Source: Comamonas koreensis (GTDB lineage: Bacteria > Pseudomonadota > Gammaproteobacteria > Burkholderiales > Burkholderiaceae_C). From it: a stretch of 64,000 nucleotides of DNA. Shown here one piece after another: positions 16,705-27,343 of the stretch. Made by a program: the position numbers and the translations under genes. The notes beneath the pieces were generated by a model. That model made no database searches. It was not told where the DNA came from and worked only from the letters and a program-made list of their open reading frames with translations. The stretch covers positions 62,001 through 126,000 of the forward strand of contig NZ_JAJNCT010000030.1 of NCBI RefSeq assembly GCF_021026195.1, in the 5' to 3' direction. The stretch's first letter is position 1. Each line of letters starts with the position of its first letter.

Positions 16705-17513
16705 ACGCGGTGCTGCAAGGCCGGCAGCTGCTGGCGCCAGCGCTGCATCTGCGCCCAGTCCAGATCGGCCAGCACCACACCAGACTCGCTGGCCTGCAGC
16801 GCCATCACCTCGCCCCAGGGGTTGATGGCCATGCTGTGGCCCCAGGTACGGCGGCCGTTTTCATGCTGGCCGCCTTGGGCTGCGGCCAGCACATAGGCCA
16901 GATTTTCCACCGCCCGCGCGCGCAGCAGCAGCTCCCAGTGCGCCTGGCCCGTCGTGTAGGTAAAGGCGCTGGGCACCAGCATCAGATGCGCGCCGGCCTG
17001 TGCATGCAGGCGGTAGAGCTCGGGAAAGCGCAGGTCGTAGCAGATGCTCAAACCAATGCGCCAGCGCTGGCCATCACGGCTGGGCAGGTCAAACTGCGCT
17101 GGCGTGTTGCCCGGCGCGATGACCCGGTGCTCGTCATAGGATTCGCGCTCGTTGGCATAGCAAAACAAATGCATCTTGTCATAACGCAGCACGCAGTCAC
17201 CCTGCGGGTTGTAGACGCAGCTGCTGTTGTAAACATGCTCTGCATCAGGCCCCTGCAGCGGCAGGGTGCCGCCGACGATCCACAGGCCCAGGCTGCGGGC
17301 GCTATCAGCGAGGAACTGCTGCATGGGGCCTTCGCCAAAAGGCTCGGCCAGCGCCAGCTTGTCGGTATCGCGCTGGCCCATCAGGCAGAAGTACTCGGGC
17401 AGCAGCGCCAGCTCCGCACCAGCGGCCGCCGCCTGCTGCAGCAGTTGCCAGGCCTGTGCGCGGTTGTGCTCCCAGTCTGTGCTGGTCACCATTTGGAGTG
17501 CGGCTACTTTCAT
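16698..17513 (-). CDS. Carbon-nitrogen hydrolase (Nit1/Nit2-like amidase)
   Basis: 271-residue nitrilase-superfamily enzyme. The catalytic triad is visible: Glu in LLPEYF, Lys in YDKMHLF, Cys in SICYDLRFPE. The SICYDLRFPE and CVYNPQGDC patterns match the Nit branch, whose members hydrolyse deaminated glutathione or omega-amides as a repair or salvage step. The start at 17513 has AGGA eight bases upstream and gives MKVAALQM, the usual N-terminus. It sits between yhdP and a two-component system in one leftward transcription unit and overlaps the kinase start. Confidence 0.9.
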   Translation of the reverse strand: MKVAALQMVTSTDWEHNRAQAWQLLQQAAAAGAELALLPEYFCLMGQRDTDKLALAEPFGEGPMQQFLADSARSLGLWIVGGTLPLQGPDAEHVYNSSCVYNPQGDCVLRYDKMHLFCYANERESYDEHRVIAPGNTPAQFDLPSRDGQRWRIGLSICYDLRFPELYRLHAQAGAHLMLVPSAFTYTTGQAHWELLLRARAVENLAYVLAAAQGGQHENGRRTWGHSMAINPWGEVMALQASESGVVLADLDWAQMQRWRQQLPALQHRVC

Positions 17514-17617
17514 CGATGCATCCTGCAAGAGAAACTGGCAGCTATTATCCGTAAGCCCCGACCTAGTGCGGCGCTTGCGGATATCACAGGTGACTCAGCG
17601 CAGCAGGGGCTGGGCGT

Positions 17618-20600
17618 TCAATGCGGGGTACCGACAACGCTCGGCTCGGCCTCTTGCCGGCGGTTGAGACGCTTGACCTCGGGCTCCGACCAGGAGCCGC
17701 TGACCTCAAACTCCTGGGTCACCGCATCGGTCAACGGCCCCTTGAACAAGGCCTGTGCCAAGAAGGTGCCGATACCGATCACCGGATTGATGGCGGTGGT
17801 CACCAGGGCCATGGTGGTGGTGTTCAGCTCGGGGATGACGACCACATGCAGGTCCTGCGTCTCGTCGCGCAGATTGGCACTGCCTTCGAGCAGCACAGCG
17901 GCGGTCACGCCCTTCATCTGCAGGTTGGTGGTCGAGGCCACGCCGTCGCTGATTCCCACATCACCGCGCACAAAGTCAAAGCCAAAACCGGCGCTGAACA
18001 CGTCCTTGAAATCCAGGGTCAGGCGGCGCGGCAAGGCCTGCAGGTTGAGCACCCCGAGCAGCTTGGCCGCACCGGGCTCCACTTTCAGGAACTGGCCCTG
18101 GCCGACATCGATGTGCAGCTTGCCATCCATGCTGTTGTAGTCGGGGCTCACGGGGCTGCCCGTCCAGCCGATGCGGCCCTGCACCGAGCCCTTGCCCTGG
18201 CGCACCACGCCAGCCATGCCCAGGCGGCCCAGCAAAGCGCCAGTGTCTTTCAGGTCCAGGCGCATTTCCAGCTCGGTGCGGCGCCCGCCAGAGCTGCTGC
18301 GCTTGGCGCCCCAATCACCGCTGGCCTGCAGGCTGGCCGCGTCATTCGAGAGCACCATGTTTTTCAGCTGCCACCAGGAGCTGTCGGACTGGCGCTGGTT
18401 GACCGCCTGCACCTCCAGCCGCCCCACCGAATGCTGGCGCCAGCGCAAGTCCTCGACCACGACATCCAGCGCCGGCAACTGCCCCGGCTCCTGCTCGGGC
18501 GCGTCATCGTGGCTGGCACCGGGCTTGCTGTCGGCGCCGTCCTGGCCCACGCGCAGCTGGCTCAGGCGCGCACGGATGGTGCCCGGGCCTTTGGCCTCTT
18601 GCTCGTATTCCAGCTGGCCATCGAGCAGGCTGGAGCTGACCTGGCTGCGCCAGCGCTGACCCGTGCGCGAGCCGCTCAGGTGCAGGTTATGGATGTCGAT
18701 CCCGCGCACCTGCACGGTGCCCAGGCGAATATCCCAATGGTCTGGCAGGAAAGCCTGATAGGCGTCGCTGGCGGGCAGCGAGGCCGCAGCGCCCTCGGCA
18801 GCGGACGCCCGCGCAGGCGGTGCCATGGCCTTGAGGCGCTGGGCCAGCGCCTGCCACTCCTGCACATCAACCTGGGGCAGTTGCACCTCGGCAATCACCC
18901 CCTTGGCCGGCAAGGTCAGCGCGCCTGCACCCAAGCGCAGCACGCCGCTGACGACCTTGTCAGGGATGTTGTCATCGGCACTGATATCCCGCACATAGCG
19001 CAGCTGCAGGCGGCCACCCACATCCAGCTGCATGTTTTGGCGCACCAACGCAGCGCGCGGGGCATCGGGCACGGTACTGGCAAACTGGGTCGGCCAGACC
19101 TCGTCGGCGGCTTTTTTCAGCGGTGGCGGCAGCGCCAGCGCCATGCCGGCCAGATCGCTGCGCACCTCCACCAGCGGCACGCCCTGGCCCATGCTGATGT
19201 CCAGTTGGTAGGCGGCCTGGCCTTGGGCCAGTTGCGCCAGCTGCACCACCGGGCCCAGTTCCTTGGCGCGCAACAGGCCATCGGCCGTGGCCACGCCATT
19301 GGCCCGCACCTTGAGGCGGGGGCCGTGGTCCGCGCCCGCAGGCAGCCCGCTGACATCCATGCCGCCCGAGAACTTGACCGCGCCGCCCAGCGCCTGGCCC
19401 TGCACATCCTGCAGCGCAAAACCATGCTCGGAAAACTGCACTGCCCCGGTGACCTTCTCCACCACCGGCGAATCATCATGGAACTGGATGCGGTTGCCCG
19501 CCAGCAGCACCTTGCCATCGACCTTGGAATGGGCCATGTCATGGACCGGCAGGTCCAGCTTGAGCTGCAACTGGGTATCGCCATCGCTCTGGGTCTGCGC
19601 CAGCGCGTGCTGGGTCAGCGCATCGATGGCACTGCCACGCACGGTGGCCAGCATATCGGCCAGCGGCCCATTGGCCTGCGCATTGACCAGGACCCGCGTC
19701 TCATGAAAGTCCGGAATCTGAGCGCTGGTCTGGTCCACCACGATGCGCGTATTGCCATCCAGAATGCCCTTGGCCTTGTTGACCTGCATGCCATTGCCTT
19801 CGAACACCAGTTCGCCCGAGAGGCGGTTGAGCTCGGGCCAGGGCTTTTCGCCCGGGTGCAGGTGCGAGTTGGGTACATAGGCATAGCGCACGTCGCGCAC
19901 CGGCGCGACGATACGGAACAGGCCGTGGCGCGAATCGGGAAAAGGCACTTCCCAGAGGTCGCCCTGGATCTCGAACTGCACATTGCTGGCCTGGCCGGCC
20001 AGCACGGCATCGCGCACATAGTGGCGCGCATCGGGCGGAATATGCAGTGGCAGATAACGGTGCACCTGCGTGCCATCGGCCCGGTCAAGCACACCCTTGA
20101 GTTCCAGAATGCCGGGGAAGCGCGATTGCGAGCCGGACTTCTGCGGGTCTGCCGTCTGCCAGGTCCAGCGCGCATGGCCCGCCGCATGGGCATTGGCGAA
20201 TTCCAGCCGCTCGGACTGCATCTGGATGCGCTCGCCCTGCACCGTCCACTGCAGCTGGGTGCTGGCCGAAGTGATGGGGATCTGCGGGTCTTCAAACACC
20301 GACGGCAGGTAGAGCGCACCATCGGCAAAGCTCAGCTTGGCCTGGCCGCCACCGGCCCGCGCATCGATGGCCAGATTCAGCCCGCGCAGGCCCACATGCG
20401 GTTGCCCGGCAGCCAGCACCAGGCCACCATGGCTGTCACGCGCTGCATTGGCACGGGGCGCCGCAGCCGGCATGCCGAAGGCCAGCTGCCCTATATCGGC
20501 CTTGACCTGCCAGTCCTTCAAACTGTCCATATCACCGCGCCAATGGGCCGATGCACTGCGGACCAGTCCCGCAGGCCGGTTGCTCTGCAGCCATTGGCGG

Positions 20601-21775
20601 GCGTTGTCAGGGATCGGCAGCAGCCGCGCCAGCTGGGCGAGGGAGGCAATGTCGAGCGACTGGGCGCTGGCTTCGGTCTCGCTGGGCTGCTTGCCCTGGG
20701 CATAGACGTGGTTGATGCGTGCGCTGCCGCCGGGCCATTGCTCGCCGTTGGCCGATTCGACCGCCAGGTTCTCCGTCAGCAAGCGAAAGCCGCTGTCATC
20801 GGCGGCGCCGCCGATGCGGCCCTGCACCGAGCGCAGCAGCAGCACCGAGCCCTGCGCCGCTTTGTCATCACCGGCAGCGGTGGCCTGGCGGCGCACACCC
20901 ACATCGCGCAAGGCGACATCGGCGGTGCCATTGCTGAGCTTGCCCCGCGTCACATCCAGCCAGAGGCGTGCCGAGCCCTGGCCTTGCTGCAGACCCACTG
21001 CAGGCGGCAGATAGGGCGCCATCGCCGCAGCATTGAGCTGCAGCGCTTCAAGGTACACCTGACCGCTCCAGTGCTTCCAGCTGCCATCGTGCAGCGCCCA
21101 CAGCGGCTGGTGCATGCGCCCGCGCAGCTCCAGCGCGTCGCCCCAGTCTTCGGGCGGGCGCACGCGCAATTGCCATTCGTGGCGCAGGCCCGGGTTGCGC
21201 AGCAGCAGATGCACATCGCTGAAAGTGACGGGGGGCAGGCCGCGCAGCTGGTCATCCCAGATGATGCTGCCGCCTTGGAGCAACACTTCGCGCTGGCGGA
21301 ACAACCAGTCGCCAGCACTGCCGCTGTCCTTGTTCTGTGATGTCTCCACCAGCACACCCGCCACACGCACGCTGCCATCGGCGGCGCGCTGCACCGTCAG
21401 CTGCGGTGCGTTGATGACGATTTGCTCGGCCCGCAGTCGCAAGAGCGACGGCACCGACAACGCGACTTTGATCGTATCGAGGGTAAACCCAGGGGAGCCA
21501 TCGGCCTGTTCGATGCGCAGGCCCTGCACCGCGATCGCAGGCACCAGACTGTTGTTGCCTTCGGCCTGCAAACGGTCGATGCGCACCGGCATCCCGAGCG
21601 CCTGCGATAGCCTAGATTCCACTTGCGGGCGAAAGTCATTGATACGGGGCACAATCCACCAATGCAGCGCCGCCACGGCCATGGCCATCAGCAGCACCAA
21701 GCCCAGCAATAATCCCAGCGACCATTGCGCGAGCTTGGCAGCGAGCTTGAGCAATCGGGGCGCGCGCACAGTCAA
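17618..21775 (-). CDS. yhdP: YhdP family (AsmA-like) envelope protein
   Basis: 1385-residue protein with one N-terminal TM (about residues 15-38) and a very long periplasmic part, the size and plan of YhdP (TIGR02099, DUF3971 plus AsmA-like C-terminus). YhdP and its relatives TamB and YdbH are bridge-like proteins that carry phospholipids from the inner to the outer membrane. The family C-terminus is recognisable (GQFLKVEPGAAKLLGVLNLQ, LEGSANLRDETQDLHVVVIPEL). It is the first gene of a leftward group with nit, kinase and regulator, 104 bases before nit, and is divergent from glnE. Confidence 0.93.
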   Translation of the reverse strand: MTVRAPRLLKLAAKLAQWSLGLLLGLVLLMAMAVAALHWWIVPRINDFRPQVESRLSQALGMPVRIDRLQAEGNNSLVPAIAVQGLRIEQADGSPGFTLDTIKVALSVPSLLRLRAEQIVINAPQLTVQRAADGSVRVAGVLVETSQNKDSGSAGDWLFRQREVLLQGGSIIWDDQLRGLPPVTFSDVHLLLRNPGLRHEWQLRVRPPEDWGDALELRGRMHQPLWALHDGSWKHWSGQVYLEALQLNAAAMAPYLPPAVGLQQGQGSARLWLDVTRGKLSNGTADVALRDVGVRRQATAAGDDKAAQGSVLLLRSVQGRIGGAADDSGFRLLTENLAVESANGEQWPGGSARINHVYAQGKQPSETEASAQSLDIASLAQLARLLPIPDNARQWLQSNRPAGLVRSASAHWRGDMDSLKDWQVKADIGQLAFGMPAAAPRANAARDSHGGLVLAAGQPHVGLRGLNLAIDARAGGGQAKLSFADGALYLPSVFEDPQIPITSASTQLQWTVQGERIQMQSERLEFANAHAAGHARWTWQTADPQKSGSQSRFPGILELKGVLDRADGTQVHRYLPLHIPPDARHYVRDAVLAGQASNVQFEIQGDLWEVPFPDSRHGLFRIVAPVRDVRYAYVPNSHLHPGEKPWPELNRLSGELVFEGNGMQVNKAKGILDGNTRIVVDQTSAQIPDFHETRVLVNAQANGPLADMLATVRGSAIDALTQHALAQTQSDGDTQLQLKLDLPVHDMAHSKVDGKVLLAGNRIQFHDDSPVVEKVTGAVQFSEHGFALQDVQGQALGGAVKFSGGMDVSGLPAGADHGPRLKVRANGVATADGLLRAKELGPVVQLAQLAQGQAAYQLDISMGQGVPLVEVRSDLAGMALALPPPLKKAADEVWPTQFASTVPDAPRAALVRQNMQLDVGGRLQLRYVRDISADDNIPDKVVSGVLRLGAGALTLPAKGVIAEVQLPQVDVQEWQALAQRLKAMAPPARASAAEGAAASLPASDAYQAFLPDHWDIRLGTVQVRGIDIHNLHLSGSRTGQRWRSQVSSSLLDGQLEYEQEAKGPGTIRARLSQLRVGQDGADSKPGASHDDAPEQEPGQLPALDVVVEDLRWRQHSVGRLEVQAVNQRQSDSSWWQLKNMVLSNDAASLQASGDWGAKRSSSGGRRTELEMRLDLKDTGALLGRLGMAGVVRQGKGSVQGRIGWTGSPVSPDYNSMDGKLHIDVGQGQFLKVEPGAAKLLGVLNLQALPRRLTLDFKDVFSAGFGFDFVRGDVGISDGVASTTNLQMKGVTAAVLLEGSANLRDETQDLHVVVIPELNTTTMALVTTAINPVIGIGTFLAQALFKGPLTDAVTQEFEVSGSWSEPEVKRLNRRQEAEPSVVGTPH

Positions 21776-21890
21776 ACGAGTCCAATCAGTAAGGGGAAAG
21801 CGAAATTATGACCCGCGGCAAGACCCTCGCTCGCGTTGCATATGTGAGCATTTGAACAGGTCTGCCGCAGGACATTGTCGATAAAGCGCT

Positions 21891-24626
21891 ATGGCACACA
21901 CGGATATCACGCCCCCGCAGGCCAGCCTGCCTCTGTCTGAGCATTCGCGCTTTGTCCAGCGCCTGCACCGCCGCTACGAGGGTTTGCTGGATCTGCTGCC
22001 CAGCGGCCCCCCTACCCATGCCACCATGGCCCCCACCCTGGCGGCGCTGCAGGCCCAAGGCTATGCGCTGGGCGCAGCGCTGCGCATTCTTCGCCAGCTG
22101 GTCATGGAGCGGCTGGTGCACCTCGATTGCGACGAGCAAGCGGATCTGCAGACCATCACCAGGGGGGTGACCGAGCTGGCCGAGCTGGCCCTGGATGCCG
22201 CCTGCACCGCTGCACGCGCAGAGCTGGACAGCCGCCATGGCGCGCCGCGCGATGCGGATGGCAACCCGGTGCAGCTGTGGGTGATCGGCATGGGCAAGCT
22301 GGGCGCGCGCGAGCTCAATGTCTCCAGCGATATCGACCTGATCTATATCTACGAACAAGAGGGCGAGACCCAGGGCCAGCCCGATGGCCGGGGCAAGCTC
22401 AGCAACCATGAATACTTCATCCGCGCAATCAAGCTGATCTACCAGCTGATTGGCGAGACCACCGAGCACGGCTTTGTGTTCCGCGTGGACCTGATGCTGC
22501 GGCCCAATGGCAACTCGGGCCCGGCCGCCATCTCGGTGGCTGCACTGGAGGACTATCTGCAGACCCATGGCCGCGAGTGGGAGCGCTTTGCCTGGCTTAA
22601 GAGCCGCATCGTGGCGCCGCTGGCCGATATTCGCACGCCCAATGTGCAGGCGCTGCGCGGGGCTGTGCTGCCCTTTGTGTTCCGCCGCTATCTGGATTAC
22701 GCGGTCTTTGATTCGCTGCGCAGCCTGCACCGCCAGATCCGCGAGCATGCGGCCAAGCGCAGCGCGGGCCACCCCGGGCGCGCGAATGACGTCAAGCTCT
22801 CGCGCGGCGGTATCCGCGAGATCGAGTTCATCGTGCAACTGCTGCAGGTGGTGCGGGGCGGCCAGTTCCCCGAGCTGCGCTGCCGCGCCACCCTCGAAGC
22901 CCTGCCCCGCCTGGAGCGCGCCAACCTGATGGCACCCGAGACCGCACAGGCACTGGCCGAGGCCTATATCTTTCTGCGCAAGGTGGAGCACCGCATCCAG
23001 TACCTGGACGACCAGCAAACCCATGTGCTGCCCACGCGCGACGACGACCTGCTGTGGATGGCGCAGACCCTGGGCTATGACGACGAGTGCCGCTTTCTGC
23101 ACCAGCTCGATGCCCACCGCGAGCTGGTCGCGCAGGAGTTTGACAAGCTGCTGGGCGGCAACGAGGCCTGCAAGAGCGGCCAATGCGGCGGGGCCAAGGG
23201 GGCCGCTGCCAGCGCGCCCGAGCTGGAGACCGTGCTGCCCAAGCTGCCCGAAGCGGTGCGCGAACGCGTGCTGCAGTGGCAGCGCAACCCCCGCTACAGC
23301 TACCTGAGCGATGCCGGCCGGGGACGCCTGGTCCTGCTGCTGCAGCGCACTGCGCAGTGGCTGAGCCAAGGCCAGGTCAGCGAGATCGCTGCCGTGCGGC
23401 TGGCCGACTGGATGGAATCACTGCTGCGCCGCGAGAGCTATCTGGCGATGCTGCAGGAGCGCCCGGCCGTACATGAAAAGCTGATGCACATGCTGGGTGC
23501 GGCCAAATGGCCGGCCCGCTATATGCTGCAACACCCCGGCGTGATCGATGAGCTGGCCAGCGATGCGCTGATGCACGAGCGCTTCAACCCGCAGGAGTTT
23601 GAGGCCGACCTGGAGCGGCGCCGTGCCGCGCTGCAATCTACAGCAGAAGACGATGACGAGAACCTGCTGAACCTGCTGCGCCGCGCCCACCATGCGGAGA
23701 CCTTCCGCACCCTGGCACGCGACATCGAGCAGCAGATCACGGTCGAGCAAGTGGCCGATGACCTGTCGGCACTGGCCGATGCCGTGCTGCGCGTGACCAC
23801 GCGCTGGTGCTGGGGCCGGCTCAAGAGCGCCCACCGCGAGGAGCCGCAGTTCGGCATCATCGGCTACGGCAAGCTCGGCGGCAAAGAGCTGGGCTACGGC
23901 AGCGATCTGGACATCGTCTTTGTGTTCGATGACGACGACGAACGTGCGCCCGAGGTCTATTCCGCCTTTGTGCGCAAGCTCATCAGCTGGCTCACCGTCA
24001 AGACCGGTGAAGGCGACCTGTTCGAGATCGACACCGCGCTGCGCCCCAACGGCAACTCCGGCCTGCTGGTCACCAGCTTTGAGTCCTACGCCAACTACCA
24101 GCAGCAGCGTGGCAGCAACACCGCCTGGACCTGGGAGCACCAGGCGATGACGCGTGCCCGCTTTGTGATGGGCAGCGCCGAGCTGGCAGCGCGTTTTGAC
24201 GCGGTGCGCGAAGCGGTGATCACCGCCCCGCGCGACGCCGCAGCGCTGCGCAGCGAGATTGCCACCATGCGCGAGCGCGTGCGCAGCGCCCATGCAGTGC
24301 CCGCCGGCTTGTTCGACGTCAAGCACAGCGTGGGCGGCATGATGGATGTGGAATTTGCCGTCCAGTACCTGATCTTGCTGCACTCGGCTTGCAATCCCCA
24401 ATTGCGTCCCAACCTGGGCAACATTACCCTGCTGCGTCTTGCTGAAAATGCTGGTTTGCTGCCCGAGGGTATGGGCGAGGCGACGGCGAATGCCTACCGC
24501 GCTTTGCGCCGTGTGCAACATCTGGCCAGGCTGAACGAGGCACCCACCCAGGTGCCGGAGACCGCCTTGTTGGAAGAGCAACACACGGTGCGGGCGCTGT
24601 GGAAAACGGTGTTGCAGACCACATAA
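21891..24626 (+). CDS. glnE: Glutamine synthetase adenylyltransferase/adenylyl-removing enzyme
   Basis: GlnE adds or removes AMP on glutamine synthetase according to PII signalling. The 911 residues hold two nucleotidyltransferase domains: the N-terminal deadenylylating one (GMGKLGARELNVSSDIDLIY, residues ~130-155) and the C-terminal adenylylating one (GYGKLGGKELGYGSDLDIVF, about 660-685). Regulatory helical regions follow each. A second conserved block (DTALRPNGNSGLLV) is present. It is divergent from yhdP with 115 bases between the starts. The Shine-Dalgarno is weak. Glutamine synthetase itself is not nearby. Confidence 0.97.
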   Translation: MAHTDITPPQASLPLSEHSRFVQRLHRRYEGLLDLLPSGPPTHATMAPTLAALQAQGYALGAALRILRQLVMERLVHLDCDEQADLQTITRGVTELAELALDAACTAARAELDSRHGAPRDADGNPVQLWVIGMGKLGARELNVSSDIDLIYIYEQEGETQGQPDGRGKLSNHEYFIRAIKLIYQLIGETTEHGFVFRVDLMLRPNGNSGPAAISVAALEDYLQTHGREWERFAWLKSRIVAPLADIRTPNVQALRGAVLPFVFRRYLDYAVFDSLRSLHRQIREHAAKRSAGHPGRANDVKLSRGGIREIEFIVQLLQVVRGGQFPELRCRATLEALPRLERANLMAPETAQALAEAYIFLRKVEHRIQYLDDQQTHVLPTRDDDLLWMAQTLGYDDECRFLHQLDAHRELVAQEFDKLLGGNEACKSGQCGGAKGAAASAPELETVLPKLPEAVRERVLQWQRNPRYSYLSDAGRGRLVLLLQRTAQWLSQGQVSEIAAVRLADWMESLLRRESYLAMLQERPAVHEKLMHMLGAAKWPARYMLQHPGVIDELASDALMHERFNPQEFEADLERRRAALQSTAEDDDENLLNLLRRAHHAETFRTLARDIEQQITVEQVADDLSALADAVLRVTTRWCWGRLKSAHREEPQFGIIGYGKLGGKELGYGSDLDIVFVFDDDDERAPEVYSAFVRKLISWLTVKTGEGDLFEIDTALRPNGNSGLLVTSFESYANYQQQRGSNTAWTWEHQAMTRARFVMGSAELAARFDAVREAVITAPRDAAALRSEIATMRERVRSAHAVPAGLFDVKHSVGGMMDVEFAVQYLILLHSACNPQLRPNLGNITLLRLAENAGLLPEGMGEATANAYRALRRVQHLARLNEAPTQVPETALLEEQHTVRALWKTVLQTT

Positions 24627-24815
24627 CGCTTGCAGAAAGACCGATGGAACTCGGGAATTCATAAGGGTTTATACTGCATCACTGTCCGTCGCTAGCATTC
24701 ACTTACGTGCAATTGCATTCAAAACAGTGTACTATCGCAAAATTCAATCCAATTGATTTGACAAATGATAACGGAATGAAACAAATTATTTATTTGTTTA
24801 CAATACATTTATAGT

Positions 24816-25000
24816 GACTGGCGGAAACTTAAAACCGCTCCCCTACTCAGTGAACCATGCATAGGCGACCGGCGCAGTTTTTTACGTATCCTTTTTAATG
24901 TTGCGAAGTCTTTCAGGCCCTTAGGCATGACTGCAAACCTGAAGTGCTTCTCCTCCCTCCCTCTCTATCATTCACTTCGGGACGCTTCGCAACTTTTTTT
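24816..25000 (+). ncRNA. Candidate CU-rich small RNA
   Basis: The 419-base gap after glnE has no plausible ORF but is strongly structured on the plus strand. GTTGCGAAG (24900-24908) pairs with CTTCGCAAC (24985-24993), followed by seven T. Inside, TTCAGG/CCTGAA (24912-17/24938-43) and GAAGTG/CACTTC (24941-46/24973-78) can form further stems. The second stem exposes an almost pure pyrimidine loop containing CTCCTCCCTCCCTC (24949-24962), complementary to Shine-Dalgarno sequences. This anti-SD loop design is that of CcsR-type or alpha-r14-type small RNAs. The 5' end is uncertain; a GGAAACTT-N16-TCAGT motif (24823-24851) resembles an ECF/sigma-E promoter, and if that is used the RNA would begin nearer 24860. 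Confidence 0.45.
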
Positions 25001-25006
25001 ATGCCC

Positions 25007-25038
25007 AGGCCCAGTCAAGACGACTGGGCCTTTTTTTT
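25007..25038 (+). terminator. Second strong terminator after the candidate sRNA
   Basis: GGCCCAGTC (25008-25016) pairs with GACTGGGCC (25022-25030) across a 5-base loop, followed by eight T. With the hairpin ending at 25000 this makes tandem terminators on the plus strand, a backstop before the convergent GST gene. Confidence 0.88.
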
Positions 25039-25045
25039 GTGCGCC

Positions 25046-25669
25046 TCAGAGTTGAGGCGGTGCCGCGGCAAAGCTGGGGCGGGCTTCCAGCCGCTCCAGC
25101 AACTGCGCCAGATTGGGGTGGCGTTCAGCCCAGTCCAGCTCCGGAAAGCGGAAGCGCAGCCAGGCCAGCGCGCAGCCCACAGCGATATCGGCCAGGCTGA
25201 TGTGGACGCCGCTGCCGGCAAAGTAGGTTTTCTGACCCAGGCCGTTGCTCATCGCCTCCAGGCCCGCCCCTACCTTGCCCAGTTGGCGCTCGACCCAGGC
25301 GGAGCTGCGCTGCTCAGCTGTGCGGCCGGCAAAAGCATGTTCCATGCGCGCCAGCACCGCAGCATCCAGCACGCCATCGGCCAGAGCCTCCCAACTGCGC
25401 ACTTCGGCGCGCTCGCGGCCCAGGCCGGGAATCAGCCGGCCCACCGGCGACAAGGTGTCCAGGTACTCGACAATCACTCGCGAATCGACCAGCACCGAGC
25501 CATCGTCCAGCACCAGACAAGGCACCTTGCCCAGCGGGTTGACTGCGGCAATCGTGGACCGGTCGCCCCAGACATCCAGGGTCTCCAGGTGGTAATCCAG
25601 TTTTTTCTCGGCCAGCACCACGCGCACCTTGCGCACATAGGGACTGGTCAGGCTTCCTAGCAATTTCAT
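25046..25669 (-). CDS. Glutathione S-transferase family protein
   Basis: 207 residues with an N-terminal thioredoxin fold (SPYVRKVRVVL, cis-Pro in LGKVPCL, glutathione-contact DSRVIVEYLD, residues ~1-80) and an all-alpha C-terminal domain with the N-capping motif ISLADIAVGCALAW. The SPYVRKVR start resembles the YibF-type GSTs of proteobacteria. These conjugate glutathione to electrophiles or reduce disulfides; the substrate is unknown. It is monocistronic, convergent with the candidate sRNA and divergent from purB. Confidence 0.92.
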   Translation of the reverse strand: MKLLGSLTSPYVRKVRVVLAEKKLDYHLETLDVWGDRSTIAAVNPLGKVPCLVLDDGSVLVDSRVIVEYLDTLSPVGRLIPGLGRERAEVRSWEALADGVLDAAVLARMEHAFAGRTAEQRSSAWVERQLGKVGAGLEAMSNGLGQKTYFAGSGVHISLADIAVGCALAWLRFRFPELDWAERHPNLAQLLERLEARPSFAAAPPQL

Positions 25670-25820
25670 AGCTTCAGGCTCAGGCAGGTGGCGTCCATTC
25701 GGTCGGCAAGGCCCTTGCGCCAGCAGGGGGCAGACAAGCCCTTCGGGGCGTTTGCAGCCTTAGATTGTAAATAGGCAAATCCAGACTGCAGATGCGGCAA
25801 ACGCCCCGCTCCTACAATAG

Positions 25821-27206
<1,386 letters not shown>

Positions 27207-27220
27207 GCCCCCTAGACCCC

Positions 27221-27254
27221 AGAGGCCAGGCGTTCCCTGGCCTCTTGTCTTTTC
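27221..27254 (+). terminator. Terminator of purB
   Basis: AGAGGCCAGG (27221-27230) pairs with CCTGGCCTCT (27236-27245), followed by TGTCTTTT. It lies 14 bases after the purB stop. Confidence 0.85.
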
Positions 27255-27343
27255 CCTCTCAGCGCCCGGCAGACCGCACAGCGACTGCCGGGCGCGCCGG
27301 ATTCCCCCCCCGAAGCCCAGGCTTCGTCACCAGACCCTGCCCC

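Noticed and set aside
17621..21340. Roughly 1240-codon open frame opposite yhdP
   Set aside because: Composition-driven shadow; the minus strand encodes a recognisable full-length YhdP.
24816..25000. 6S RNA (ssrS)
   Set aside because: The region lacks the long double helix with a central bubble and the usual conserved ends; a branched structure with a CU-rich loop fits better.
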